DNA from: Purshia tridentata
Taxonomy: Eukaryota > Streptophyta > Magnoliopsida > Rosales > Rosaceae
Direction: 5' to 3'
Assembly (NCBI GenBank): GCA_003254885.1
Contig: QANT01006251.1
Location: forward strand, 62,001-126,000
DNA length: 64,000 nucleotides
This document shows, piece by piece, positions 36,201 to 52,734 of this stretch. The stretch's first letter is position 1. Every line of letters starts with the position of its first letter. The notes beneath the pieces were generated by a model. The model worked only from the letters and a program-made list of their open reading frames with translations. It was not told the origin of the DNA and ran no database searches. The translations under genes and the position numbers were made by a program.

Positions 36201-39200
36201 AAGGTGTTTGAGGATCTTTTCTCTTCTTTCTTCTTCTGTGCATCAACATATGCAACCATACATCTCATACTGTTTTACTGACTCATCTAATAGAAAATCT
36301 GTCCTTTTACGGATCACTTGTTCTTGAATGCTCTAGCATTCTTACAGCTGGATAATAAATATGACTTTTTGTCAACTTCACATGCTGGAAATAGGATTAG
36401 AATCAGCACATGGTTTAGATTTAGGATTCTATATTTGGGAACTGCTTTTATTTTAATTTCGACCATGTCTTTCTGGTAAAGTTTTAACCTGTATTTCGAC
36501 ACTCCAGTATGTTATTTTCTTAAATTTTAGTATTTAGTTGAAAAGCCAAGCAGAATTGATTTTTTTGTCTATCTTAATATGGTTATGAATCAGTGTCCAA
36601 AGATGGTGGTAACAAAGAAAAGACGAAAAGCCCAATGTCATCAGCTGTTAAATGTTATTTTGTTCGTGTGGATTCTGGTTCCTACATTGACAGGGAAAAT
36701 AACTATAAGTTATCTAATAGAACAATTTATCAAGCTAGATGTGCTTTCATGCATGCACATACTTTGCCTACTGTGGCCAACTATATGTCTAGGTATGTAA
36801 ATGTTTGTAGCACAACTAATTTCTTTTAGAGGCAGTATAGAAGCATTATTCCCTTCTGATTCTAAAGTACCATACTTATTGGGCATTCAGGTTTTCACTC
36901 ATTTTGTCAAAGACTATCAGCTTGCAAGTGGATTTGACACTTGTGAATGTTGACCACATTGATGAAAATTTTTGTCTGGTATGATGCTCGAACTAGTTTT
37001 CCAATGAACTAATTTTCCTTTCATAATTATACTTATATTTCCTATGCTCTGGTTCATATTTCAATTCAAATTTCAAAATGCAGCTTGTTATTTTCTTCTT
37101 TTTCTGTGAACTGCAGGATGAATATGGTAATCACATCTATAGAGATGGAAAACCTCTTATACATACAGATGGCACTGGATTCATATCTGAGGATTTGGCT
37201 TTACTTTGTCCAAGGAATTTATCCCAAGGAGAGTGTAAAAGTAATGAACAAATCGAGGTTTGTGATTCTAAGTTGTGGTTCGTTTTCTAGGTTTATCTTT
37301 ATAATTTGAAGTATAATTGCTAAGATCACGCATTTGACTTATCAAGATAGAGATTTCGAAATAAGTGCTAAAAAAATATTAAGTCTTTCAACTTAATGAA
37401 CAATCTTTGAAATTAGAAGGTTTTCAATATATTGGGGTGTAGACATATGTATCTTAAGAATATGAAAATGGGTATATAGAAAGAACATATGACAAGATAC
37501 TTCTTTTTGTATTGCTTTGGTGACCCAATGCTGTTAATAACTTAATATGTAGTTAGGAATTGAAATCAAGCAGAAATGCAGCTAATGGTTTTGTCCATAT
37601 AACAGCTAATGATAGGGTAGTTTGTTACATGGCTAAAAAATTTGTCTGTAAAGCTAATATGTATAATGTGCAATAGTGATCTTATGCCCCTGTATGTATT
37701 ACTCTGTGCCTTCTGCAATTACTTTCTTTTCCCTATAATGGTTGTGTCAATATAACATTATGGCTCAGAACTCCATGTTGCTTTCTTATCTTCTGTATTC
37801 TTAATCCAAAATTGCAAATCTCTTCTACTATTCTCTGTGCATGGCTTATCTTTTGATTTGTGATGTTAGAGACTTACTAATCCTGATAAACTTGAGGCTA
37901 AGGTTCGAGAGAAGAAGCATCCAAGTTCTAGAACTAGGGAACCGGTATGTGGATAAGAAAATTCAGGTCCTATGGCAATTTATTTTCTCTTTTCAAGATT
38001 CTGTTTAGCTGCACTAGTACATTTGTAGGGTTGCAATATATTCTCATTTCTTTTTTGCTTTTGTTTTCCCCCTCTACCCCTCCCCCCTATAGCCTTTGCT
38101 CATACAGTTCCGACTTTTTTACAATGGCTATGCTGTTAAGGGAACTGTTCTTGTCAACAAAAAGGTATGGTGTCTGTCATGTTCTTATGAAATGCCCTCA
38201 TCTTAAAAATGACTTCTTATGGCAGCGAACTTGGTCCATGGTTTATCTTTTTATAATTATCTAATATTCACCACATTGTTTGTGATTTTGTTACCAAAAC
38301 ACTATGCATTTGTCTGTTCGTCTTTATCTCTGTGTGTGTGTGTGTGTGAGAGTTTGAGAGAGAGAGAGAGAGAGAGAAATGTTTTCATTGGATATTAAAA
38401 ATAATAATTTCTTGTGTGAAATCATGTCATTCTCATATTTTTCTAGTATTGTACACCAACTTAAATCTAATGTATCAAACTTTGTAGCTGCCACCAAAAA
38501 CAATCCAGATTCGACCATCAATGATTAAAGTTTATGCAGATCACAAGATTTCTGAAGATCAAACAGTGAACTCACTGGAGGTGGTCGGAACAAGGTGCAT
38601 TCCTGAATCGCACACTTATCTTTGCACAATTTGCATTGCTTTTGCTCCTATCAGTTGATGTGAAATCTGTTGCCCTTTATCAACTTGGTTATTGCTTTTA
38701 ACTTCAAGTTTCATCTTCCAGTAATTCACCTGGGAAAACAGTTATGTCGAGGAATTTAATTGCACTTCTGTCCCATGGAGGGGTGCTGAAGGACTATTTC
38801 TTGGATATACTCATGAAAGCTTTGGAAGATGCAAATGATGTTTTCTACAATAAGCGTGCAGCACTCAGAGGTGTTAAAGCTGATATTTCTTAGAACTGAT
38901 AAATTACAAATAACTTTTCTCTTTCCTTTTAGTTAATTTGGGATCAAATTGGTAGCCAATTTCTTGTTTTGGCATCAGTCCATGGTTAAAACCATTCAAG
39001 TAATTTTCTATTTCTTTTATGTTCGGCTTATTTATCTTTCACTATGTTTACTTGATGGATTTCCTTCCATCAATATCTGTATTTGCAGTTGCCACTAACC
39101 ATGGTGAGAAGATGGATCACAATTACAATGTGGCAAGAATGATATTATGTGGTATTCCACTTGAGGAATCATATTTGCAATATCGTCTGTCGATCCTATG

Positions 39201-42200
39201 AGAGAGGAAAAGAAGAGTCTTAGAAAAGGGAAACTTCATATTCCTGAGTGTTATTATTTGATGGGGACAACTGATCCAACAGGGATTCTGGAAAAGGATG
39301 AAGTTTGTGTTATCCTGTACGTATGATTTCTGGCATGTTTTTCCTCCCCTGTTATATAAAATCCATATAATAATATGATAGCATATTTGATATCTGTTAC
39401 CTTATAGCTAAGATTAAATTGAGATATTCCTTTCCATGTACTTCACATTTGTCTTTTTATTGCATTGCATAACATTGCCCTCATTTCTCTGGTTCATGCC
39501 CTGCCATTAGCTATAAATACAGTTGCTTGAATTAAGTGTAATATTTGCTGTTCATAGAAAAAGTTTATCCAAACTTTTTTTAAAACTGACACAGCAAATT
39601 CTTTGATTATGAACTAATTGTCCCATGTAGAACTGTTTCTTGCATCTGGTAAGATACTGTGTTTTCTTGCTTTAGTGTAAAATTTTCAATGAATATGGAT
39701 CACTTATACTTTGAGGGGCTTGTTTGGGCCTAATGATATATGTAGTGACAACGGACACATGTCGGGGAAGGTATTAGTTTACCGGAATCCCGGTATACAC
39801 TTCGGCGATATTCACGTGTTGAAGGCCACCTATGTGAAGGAGATGGAATCTTATGTTGGAAATGCCAAGTATGCTATATTCTTCTCTCGCAAAGGTCCAC
39901 GTTCCGTTGCTGATGAAATGGGTGGTGGAGATTTTGATGGTGATCTCTACTGGGTCTCAAGAAACCCTGAGGTTGGCGTTTACATCAATTTCTCTTTCTG
40001 ACCAGTGAATTCCTTTGGCCCTTTTGGTATCTCAAAAACTGTTTTTCATTTTAAGAACTTTCATTGTTTATCATCATAGTGCTTTTTCTTATGTCATAAA
40101 ACATCATATTCTGTTCTTGTTCTCAATCAGCTCTGTAGCTTGTGGTATTATCCTTACATATATCATTTCAGTTTGTTTTTTTTCCTGGTACCACCATCAT
40201 GTCATTAATATATTACAATCATCTCAGTTGTCACCAGTTGTTTATAACTTGTGAATAAGTTGTTTTATGTAAAGCATGGTTGCTGTATCATTGTTTTGAA
40301 AATTCAACGTGCAATACTAGACAAATTTATGCATCATATTGTAAATAATTGTTTATCATACCTCTTAATTATAATGTGTTTGAACACCTAACACTTCAGC
40401 TCCCGATGTGTTTGAACACCAAAAAAAGGCCAAAGTTCTTATAAGATTGTTATTTTCATAAATTCATTGATGTTACCTAGTTTTTTTTTTAATATTTAAT
40501 CCTTATTATCGGAATTACTTCAGCTATTGAAATTTTTCAAACCGAGTGAACCTTGGGTTCCAACTTCATCGACTCCTAAACCAGCTGACCTTTCGAACAA
40601 AAGTAAGAAACCAAATGACCTCTCGAAGGAAGACCTAGAAGATGAGCTCATTAAACTCTTCTTAACAACTAGGTTTGAACCAAGGTATGCAATTTGACTA
40701 TGTATTTATAACCAGTTGGGTTGTATAAAATTGAATTTCTGGTTTTATTAGGTTCACAATATGTTGTAGCTTCTATTTGCTCAATCTTTTAGCCTAAATA
40801 AAACCTTTCGATATTATCATGAATGACATGTGAATTGTGAAGCATAGTTCATTAATTATATCGGCAAAAAGAAACTACGAATTATAATTTTTCTTATTTA
40901 ATCAAAATTTGGCGACCATTATGAAGTTTCAAGTAATAATGAACCAGAAATTTATTTGTCTGCTGGTGTAAATAATTATTGCTATGCATATAATGAGGCC
41001 TAATTAAAATTTATTTTGAATTCTTAAAAACTGATTAGAATAGTTTTCATCCTGCTTAGTACTGGATGGTAGATGTCTCTCTTTGTTGTTTGAACTGAGA
41101 CAACATTGTTTGGCTATGGTTCACAGTACTGTTTATTCTTGAATTAGTATTTGTATGGAATTTGGGATACAGATTCAATGTTTCATCCATTATGAGTTAT
41201 ATTCTAGTGCACTTAACGATTTCTGTTGTTTCAGTTTTGCTATTAGTGAGGCAGCTGATAACTGGCTGGCCATGATGGACCGCTTTTTGACATTAGGAGA
41301 TGGTAATGAGAAAAACAGGGTGAAGGCAAATATCCTGCGGTTGGTTGATATATACTATGATGCTCTAGATGCACCAAAAAAAGGTAGAAAGGTTAGTCTG
41401 TTTTTTTTGTTGGTGGTGCCAGTTTTGTGTCTAACCAAACATTTCAAGGGGTGACTCGTTCTAAATTTTTTGAAGCATGACCCTACCAAATGTATATGCC
41501 AGAGACCCAGACTACCCATTTCGCTAATTTGATATTTCCTGCAACATTGTGTTTGGATTTTGGAACTTAATGTCTATCTTCACCTCACCCTTGATTCTTT
41601 CCCATATAATGAAAGAACATTCTTGCCCTAATGCTGGTTTCTGAAGTATGTTTTGCTTTCAATTGATTGGCCGTATGCTGAAACTAGCCTTAACTTGTGT
41701 GTAGGTTGAAGTTCCCAAAGAATTGAAGGTGCAAAAGTTCCCACATTACATGGAGAAGAAGGATTCTTACACTTCAACTTCCGTTTTGGGATTAATATAT
41801 GATACAGTGAATGCATATCAAAAAGAAGACCCTTCTACCAAAGGTGATTACTGATAATCTTAGTCTAACATTAGCTGGTTATTAAAGTTAAATCCCTGTG
41901 AATTATTCGCTAGAGTTGTGAGTAACATGCTTCCTTACTCTTATGTCTCCTATTCAGAAGTTGAGAAACTTTCTGCTTTCGATGTTGAAGTCCCCGAGAA
42001 CTGCTTGAACAAGTGGAAGGCACACTTCCAACAGTACAGGAGTGAGATGAGCTCTGCCCTGCAAGAGGACAATCAAAATGAAAAAAAAGGGGCTGCCGAA
42101 GAGGTCATAAGAAAGTACAAAAGGGTGAGCTCTTAGCTTTATGTTTTTTATTATTCATGTAAAACATTTTGGGACTAGTAATGTTTCCTGTTCTTGTTTT

Positions 42201-42468
42201 GTTTATGCCAACTGCCTTATTATCATTATTGCAGATTCTGTATGATGCCGAGGAATTTGAGGAGTGTCGAAGGGACATGGATGAAGTATTTAACGAGGCA
42301 GTTGCTATATATCATTTGGTTTATGACTGGGCTAAGAGTGCGGATCAATGTTCCTTTGCATGGAAAGTTGCAGGTCCAGCTCTGTTCAAGTTTTGCGCCA
42401 AGCAGCTTTCTAAACAAGGTGAAAGCCCTTTTATCATTTCACCTTCTGTTTTGAAGGAGGTTATGTAA
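33201..42468 (+). CDS. RDR5: RNA-dependent RNA polymerase, RDR3/4/5 (gamma) clade, with a one-base frameshift
   Basis: Eukaryotic RdRP that makes double-stranded RNA; the role of the plant gamma clade is poorly known. I read 20 exons: 33201-33630, 33717-33878, 33967-34087, 34231-34360, 35152-35226, 35722-35911, 36594-36792, 36891-36978, 37117-37257, 37870-37944, 38093-38164, 38488-38594, 38722-38870, 39089-39316, 39746-39971, 40524-40684, 41235-41391, 41705-41843, 41958-42124 and 42235-42468. Motifs include IHTDGTGFISEDLA, QIRPSMIKVY, GKVLVYRNPGIHFGDIHVLK and the catalytic DFDGD at 39930-39944; DFDGD rather than DLDGD marks the gamma clade. Exon 14 reads QYRLSIL then TGA (39199-39201). The expected MREEKKSLRKGK continues one base out of frame from 39198, and the exon total is one base short of 1084 codons. 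As written the product stops at 683 aa, before the active site. It may be a null allele, a young pseudogene or a base-call error. The paralogue number is uncertain. Confidence 0.9.
34188..34230 (+). other. Ambiguous base and duplicated splice acceptor in RDR intron 3
   Basis: The intron end carries two copies of a poly-T tract followed by TTGTTGTTAGGA: the first ends at about 34198 and the second at the real acceptor (exon 4 starts at 34231). The only ambiguous base seen in the window (N) is at 34199, right after the first copy. This could be a small true duplication or a collapsed or mis-joined homopolymer in the assembly. Confidence 0.85.
38327..38378. repeat. (GT)n/(GA)n compound microsatellite in RDR intron 11
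   Basis: Consecutive GT repeats followed after a short break by GA repeats, within the intron before exon 12 (38488). No coding effect. Confidence 0.85.
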
Positions 42469-43899
42469 TTCATTTATCGTCGATAAATGGTGTATTATAG
42501 TGTAACATGTACAGTGTATGTAACGTTTATATATATATCTATGGAAATGACTTTCATTTCCCCCATTGATATTGACAGACCAATGTTTCAGTATTCACTG
42601 CTGAGACCAAAATGAATTAAAATCGAAAGACTAAAATACAGTTGAAATTTGATATGGGGGTGGTGGGTTGTTTGTTTATAGGACACGTGGGAAAGACATC
42701 AGGACCAAGTTCACCAGATGTCATCCTGTAATCCATGTGTTTTACTCTGGGAAACCTCAGTTTCCTTGTGCACTAGAAACAACTTGGTCAACTACTTATT
42801 ATTGCATCTGGGTGTCGGTCTCGTCCTCTCGTGCTTCATGCACATGCTTATAAACTTTTAGCATTAATTAAATAAAAGATCTGTGAGTGAACCAGACCAG
42901 AAAAAAAGAGGTATATACCGAGTACATCTTCTATTATATTAGAAAGATTCGTAGTTGTGCGCCATGTGATAGGGTTCATTATAGTTTAGAGTTGAAGACG
43001 AAGACGTGCAATTCGTGTGAATTAATTATGTGCAAAACTGATCGGGAGAAACTGGGGAATTTAATTTTCTAAATTTGAAATCTCTCATGCTTTTTTAAAT
43101 TAACATTTAATTAGATCTTTTTTGGGTTTTTGAGATTTACATGGAGAAAAACTAAAATTATTTAATGTGTTTTCTGGTTACAATACTTGCATGATTGACG
43201 TTGGCTCTGACAGTACAGATTAGCAACACAAATGGATATCCCATTATCCAAAACTACGAATCAAACAAAAGAAATTCAAATCAAATCAAATCCAAACTCT
43301 CACAAGGTCACAGTCTCTCCTTTTCTTTATCACTCTGTTTCTCTCTACCGCCGAGCAAGGACAAAACCAAGTCTCTCTGTCTGTCTGCATCTCACTATCG
43401 CATATAATCTTTTGTCGATAATTTTGCGCAATGATATCTCTCCAACAGAACCCACTCAACCATCAGTCCATCATCAGTCTCATGCTTTGATCATTCACTT
43501 ATAAATTATGGAAAAAAAAGTTTCACTTTAAATTTCTCTCTCCTTTCTTTTCATTTTAATCTTTCTCTTAATAATTAAAGATGATGGTTAAATCGAAAAT
43601 GACTCTACTTTCATCTTTTCTATCTTGAATCGATCTGTCTTAATTCAACTGTCCCATTTGACTTTCTGTGAACAAAGAAAAAACAGAGAAAAAACAAAAC
43701 AAAAAAGTCTTTGCTTGATTGATGCTTTGCTCTACAACTGTCGCTGATTTGCTTATAATAAGAGGCTGCAAAGAGAGTAACACGGCAAACACAGAGCTTT
43801 GCAAGTGTTGCTTCTTCTTCTCTCACAAGTCAAAGACAAGAGTCTTAGTGGGTTTGAGCTCAAAGAAAGAGTAGTAGTGAGTTAAGGTGGTCATTGAGA
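42469..43899. other. RDR 3' flank and NADP-ME promoter/leader
   Basis: About 1.4 kb without a gene. The distal part is AT-rich. From about 43300 the sequence becomes pyrimidine-rich (CTCTCT clusters), as expected for the leader of the malic enzyme gene. No TATA box can be assigned with confidence. Confidence 0.5.
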
Positions 43900-48511
<4,612 letters not shown>

Positions 48512-49463
48512 ACACAGTGTTTGTTGTGTTGTGCTTTACTTGGAAGCTTATAAGCTTCGTGAAATTGGTGTTTTCTGAAGATTTCATAGTTGTGTGATGC
48601 CACTATGCTTTGTAAAATTTGATTCCAATAATAGCTTATGTTGTTTGTTGCTTCCATTATAGCTCTCAAAATGCTCAAATTCCCCCTAAAGCTTCAGTCT
48701 CTATGAAAGACAGAGAAACTTAGGATGTAATTTTGGAAGATTATGAGTCGTCAATTTTCTCCACATTGTCATTATTCTGCTTATTTTTCACAAAATTTTA
48801 TATAGACAGAAGGGGTCACAATCAGTCAATCGTTTCTCTCCTCTCTTGTTGGCCTCAAAGGGAGTGCGCACTCTTTGTCACACCACTTTTGGAGCAAATG
48901 GTGGCACCGGCACCCAAATACAAAGGGGTGCCATGGTGGTGGTGTTTGTTTTGTCGGCTTCAATTATTTTTCAATCATTATTGGAAAGAAAGAAGGAAAA
49001 CCACCATTATCACACTAAAATGGCTAAAAGGCCAAGTAAAGCTAAAACGTAAAGTGTCATTCTTAATTCCTAAAGGTTGTGCGTTGTTCAATTATTAGTG
49101 CCATTTTAATGAATAACGACGAGAGTCCTTTGAAGTTTGAACGTGGAGAAAAGATTAGTAGCCAAGGATAAAGGACTCGACAAATATTTTACAAGCTAAC
49201 AAATTTAGAACAACTTTTTTCATTGGACAAAGTTTCAGAGCCAATTTTGAACCAGGTCTGGTAGGTATCGAGTCTGCAATAAAAATGGTTTAAAATATTT
49301 GGCTGGTAGGATGCCAAGCCATAACATTATATGAATTTACAGAGAGATACAGTAGTCCTGTTTCAGCGGACCACCAGTGTGAGTGTGAGCCATCTTGAAA
49401 ACTGATGCAACAAATTATCAAGTACAACAATTGTGGAACCATCTGAAAACTTATACTAGCTAT

Positions 49464-49693
49464 CTGTTATAAAATAAGAGAGAATGAAGAGAGAAGGAGA
49501 AATTAGTGTCTTTCTCATTCATATAAAGCCTCTATCGGCTCTTAGATGACCAGAGATAAGCTCTCAAGGCCTCTAATTTTACATCAAATACAACTCTTTA
49601 CAATTATCTAAATAATATTGTACTAAACAAATACATCAGATATATACTAACATATTTGTGGACATCCACATAATTTACATTATTTATAAACAG
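49464..49693. mobile_element. 230-bp MITE inserted in the left arm (10-bp target duplication)
   Basis: The left end CTGTTATAAAATAA and the reverse complement of the right end CTGTTTATAAATAA form terminal inverted repeats. TACTAGCTAT is duplicated at 49454-49463 and 49694-49703. The matching place in the right arm (about 55675-55690) has one copy of this site and no insert, so the empty site confirms the boundaries. Non-coding; the size of the target duplication suggests a Mutator-like non-autonomous element. The strand is undefined. Confidence 0.93.
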
Positions 49694-49746
49694 TACTAGC
49701 TATCTTATAAGGGTATTCATCTCCAATTGCAGAAACTGTGACGAAC

Positions 49747-52102
49747 TTATTTTTCATGTTGGTTGTAGATACTCAGACTACAGATCAGACAGAGTATCCT
49801 TGTATCGCTGACCCAAGTAAGTGCGACACAAGATTGGAGGAAACCTGGAAAAGTGGACGAATGTAGAAATGAAATTAACAGTAGTGAGAAAATATCATTT
49901 CAAATGCTTTTGATTCTACTTTCAAAACTCACATACACGATGGATGATGCATATCTTATGAACATAGTCAAATGGTGTAACTGGCCCACGAGTATTCATT
50001 CAACTAAGGTCCCTTACAGTTTCGTAAACCGTCAAGGCAAATAGACCTCAAATTTAGATCAACAAAATTCAGAGGTTATCATATAACTATTGTCAACCAT
50101 TTTAACCAGAAATGATAGCTTACTTGGGAGGGTTTTTTTCTGATTTTCAGGTAGGCAGGCACTCAACAAGACAATCATGACTAGGTTCTACAAAGTACGC
50201 AATCTGCCCAAAAAAAAGAAAAGGAAATGAGATATACGAAGTTCCATTAGAAAGAAATGAATGTGCTGTAATCGGAAAAAGAAAGGAATTGAACCAATGT
50301 ACAAGTAAGGCACAGATAAAATAAGTCAAATTGAAGGTATACCATTTAAATCAGATGATGCAAATAATGAACAACAGAACCTTAGACATTTCACTCACGG
50401 ATCGCCTAAACGCTGAAAAATGATATAGCCTTGTACACCACTCAACAGAAAAAGGAAAAGAAAAGGGGACAAAAGAAGAAAAGGAGCCATACAGAGTATC
50501 TCTCAGGGCCGGTCCCTACAACTCTATGCAATGTGGACCTGAGCATAAAAAAGAAGCACATAAGCGTGTCATACAATAGAAGAATCCAAGAATTCCAAAA
50601 GGAAAATGCACATATGGTTTAAAGAGCCAAATGAATTGCACAGCTCCTGAATTTTGCCAGCATTTATCTTCTATGAAAATATAAATGCAGTTTGGAGTGT
50701 TGTTACAACTAAGAGAGATGTACACTACTTGAAAATTCAGCTGCTCCAGCGTTCTAGCATGTCGCCAACATTCACTATAAATGCTCTGAAAAGGTAAACA
50801 GAAAGATAATGTTACCACTCTGAACTTAAAAGGGGTCTTCGCATTATATCTGTTATTAAAGTTATTTTATTGTGGCATCTTTTATTTTTCACTCTTCTGT
50901 ATAGTAAAAGTTTCAAAACATGTTACCAGCAGTCGACTTAAGCCACTTCAATTATCAGTGGTAGAATGACTAACCCTTTTATTGGTGGTACATATTCCCA
51001 TACTTGAGGTTTAGCGTCCTTATCCTTGCATATCTGCAAAGAGATATGCATATTGGAATAACAAACTAATAATGCAAAGTTATTACAGTTATAATAACCT
51101 TCTTTAACAATGGTCACATAGCTGAAGTTCAAAGCAGCCTTCTTACCTGGAGCCCTAAAACATCATCTGTTGCCAAGAGGCTAATATGGCCAAAGTCAGT
51201 GTGAGCTCCAACTCCAAAAATTCCACTCAAAGTTCAGCCTGTTTTAAAAGTGAACACCACTTGGTTAGTTAAATTAATTGTACCATTCATAATCAGGCTC
51301 CAACGCTTTTGATTGAAATTTGACCTTCATAGTGTAGTAGGCGCAATTTTGCAATAGGTTCACCAAGCATTTCTGGCTTATCAAAGAAATGAATGTCAAG
51401 ATCAAGAGCAAGGGCTATGAGCCTAGAAATTGCTTTAGCGACCTGCCTGAAATAATGTACAGGAAAACAGTTGAGGCCCTCTACCTTTCAACCCAGTGTA
51501 CATTTATCAATCATTCATTCTAGAAAGAAGTAATCTGAAGGAAAGGTGGCATGGTCATAAAAAGTTTGAAAAAGCCTTGAGAGACATTTGGGCTGACCAT
51601 AAGTTTAACAATCTTCTAACTAACAAAAAGTTGCAAAGTTGCAAAGTTGAACAAAATTGCAAAGTTGGCTGCAGACATGGAATTTAAGCATAGCGACTCT
51701 GTTTGGAATGCCAAGAGGGAAAAATAGTAATTTCTCACATGGGAGGAACGTTGAATCACATGCTTGTGGCCACATATGCATAAGTATTCTCATCTAATGA
51801 AACATAGGTTTTTGTCTAGTATTATTAGTGTGCAACTTACAGTGCTTGTCTATGAAATTCCTCCATGTTGTCCCTCCACCCAGGAAACAGATCTACAAGG
51901 ACAACAAAAAGCATAAAAAGATCAATAACACACTTCTAGTTCTAGATGCTCAAAGACCCATAACACCAAAAAAAAGAACATAAAGTGACTGAATCAGCAA
52001 ACCGGTATGAACAAACCAACTTTTGCTAGAAATCAGCCATTCAATTCTACCTGTTTTAGTCGGTTACCTGGTTCAGGCCAAACATTAGGCCCACAAAATG
52101 GC
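49747..52102 (-). pseudogene. Headless reversed copy of the 2OG-Fe(II) oxygenase gene
   Basis: Minus-strand copy of the neighbouring oxygenase gene from within exon 3 to the stop codon. Recognisable exons in order are exon 4 (LFPGWRDNMEEFHRQAL, about 51840-51895), exon 5 (AKAISRLIALALDLDIHFFD, about 51330-51450), exon 6 (GVGAHTDFG, about 51150-51240), exon 7 (about 51000-51050), exon 8 (IVNVGDMLERWSS, about 50710-50770), then a weaker 3' part ending near 49747. Exons 1-2 and the promoter are absent. In-frame stops occur at the start of exon 6 (a 9-base deletion with TGA) and in exon 8 (TGC to TGA), so it cannot encode the enzyme. It retains GAHTDFG, so the copied gene was once functional. It lies head-to-head with the intact gene. 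Confidence 0.92.
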
Positions 52103-52127
52103 CAAACTAAGGGGCATTTGTGAGTTT

Positions 52128-52334
52128 TCACCTTTCGGTCATCTTTTCCAACACTCCAGAAGGCAACAAATTGCAATCTAGACCATCTTTTCCATCGCCG
52201 AAGTTTCTCTCCTCTAGTTGCGAGAAATCGGGCTCAGCTATCGGAGACAACAAAATTCCATTGAGGAGTTGAGAGAAGGACTTGCACTCCCTTGGGTGGT
52301 GATTGGGAAGATGACCCAAGGGTGAAAATTCATT
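52128..52334 (-). other. Exon-like fragment at the duplication breakpoint (possible transcription-factor piece)
   Basis: On the minus strand an open frame reads NEFSPLGHLPNHHPRECKSF, then SQLLNGILLSPIAEPDFSQL and NLLPSGVLEKMTER, and ends at a good splice-donor sequence (GAAAG/GTGAAAAC, donor at about 52130). The SFSQLL..., ...SP pattern resembles the N-terminal region of group I WRKY proteins, but the match is short. It sits exactly between the inner edge of the left arm and the oxygenase promoter. It could be a captured exon or chance. Confidence 0.35.
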
Positions 52335-52345
52335 AATGCTTCTTA

Positions 52346-52431
52346 TTTTAACGGTTATCCACACTATTTACTTTAACGGTTACCCACACTACTTTGATTC
52401 AACAGTTATCCAAATTATTTTAACGGTTATA
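52346..52431. repeat. Short tandem repeat in the oxygenase upstream region
   Basis: About four diverged units built on TTTAACGGTTAYCCACACTA, about 26 bases each, located about 300-390 bases upstream of the ATG at 52735. Not found in the duplicated arms. Confidence 0.7.
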
Positions 52432-52734
52432 ATAGGTATACCACTTTGGAACCCAAAAAAAAAAAAAAAAAATTGTAGACCACTCTGAAACTAGCAGCTT
52501 ATGAGATATTTATAATTTCTGATTTTAATAATGGAGCAAAGTATGTGGACAACACCCAAAAATAGTACTGAAACTAATGAATGTTTACGGGGAAGCAGCA
52601 GTCAGGAGGAAGACATAGACATCCCACGTAAACAAACAAACTGCACTTATTTGCGGGCACATGTTCGTTGGAAAAGGAAAAAGGTTATCCTGCATACTCC
52701 ATTATCGATTCCCAGTTGTTCAGTTTCTTGGGCA

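Larger units (their letters stand above)
48808..52102. repeat. Left arm of a large imperfect inverted duplication
   Basis: Read in reverse complement, this segment follows 53335-56320 almost continuously. Its outer edge AGAAGGGGTCACAATCAGTC (from 48808) matches the reverse complement of the right arm's end at 56320. Its inner edge GGCCAAACATTAGGCCCA runs to about 52102, matching from 53335. It includes a reversed pseudogene copy of oxygenase exons 3 (part) to 11 and about 700 bp of 3' flank, plus one inserted MITE. The arms differ by scattered substitutions and small indels, so the event is not very recent. The outer edge lies about 300 bp after the malic enzyme stop codon. Confidence 0.95.
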
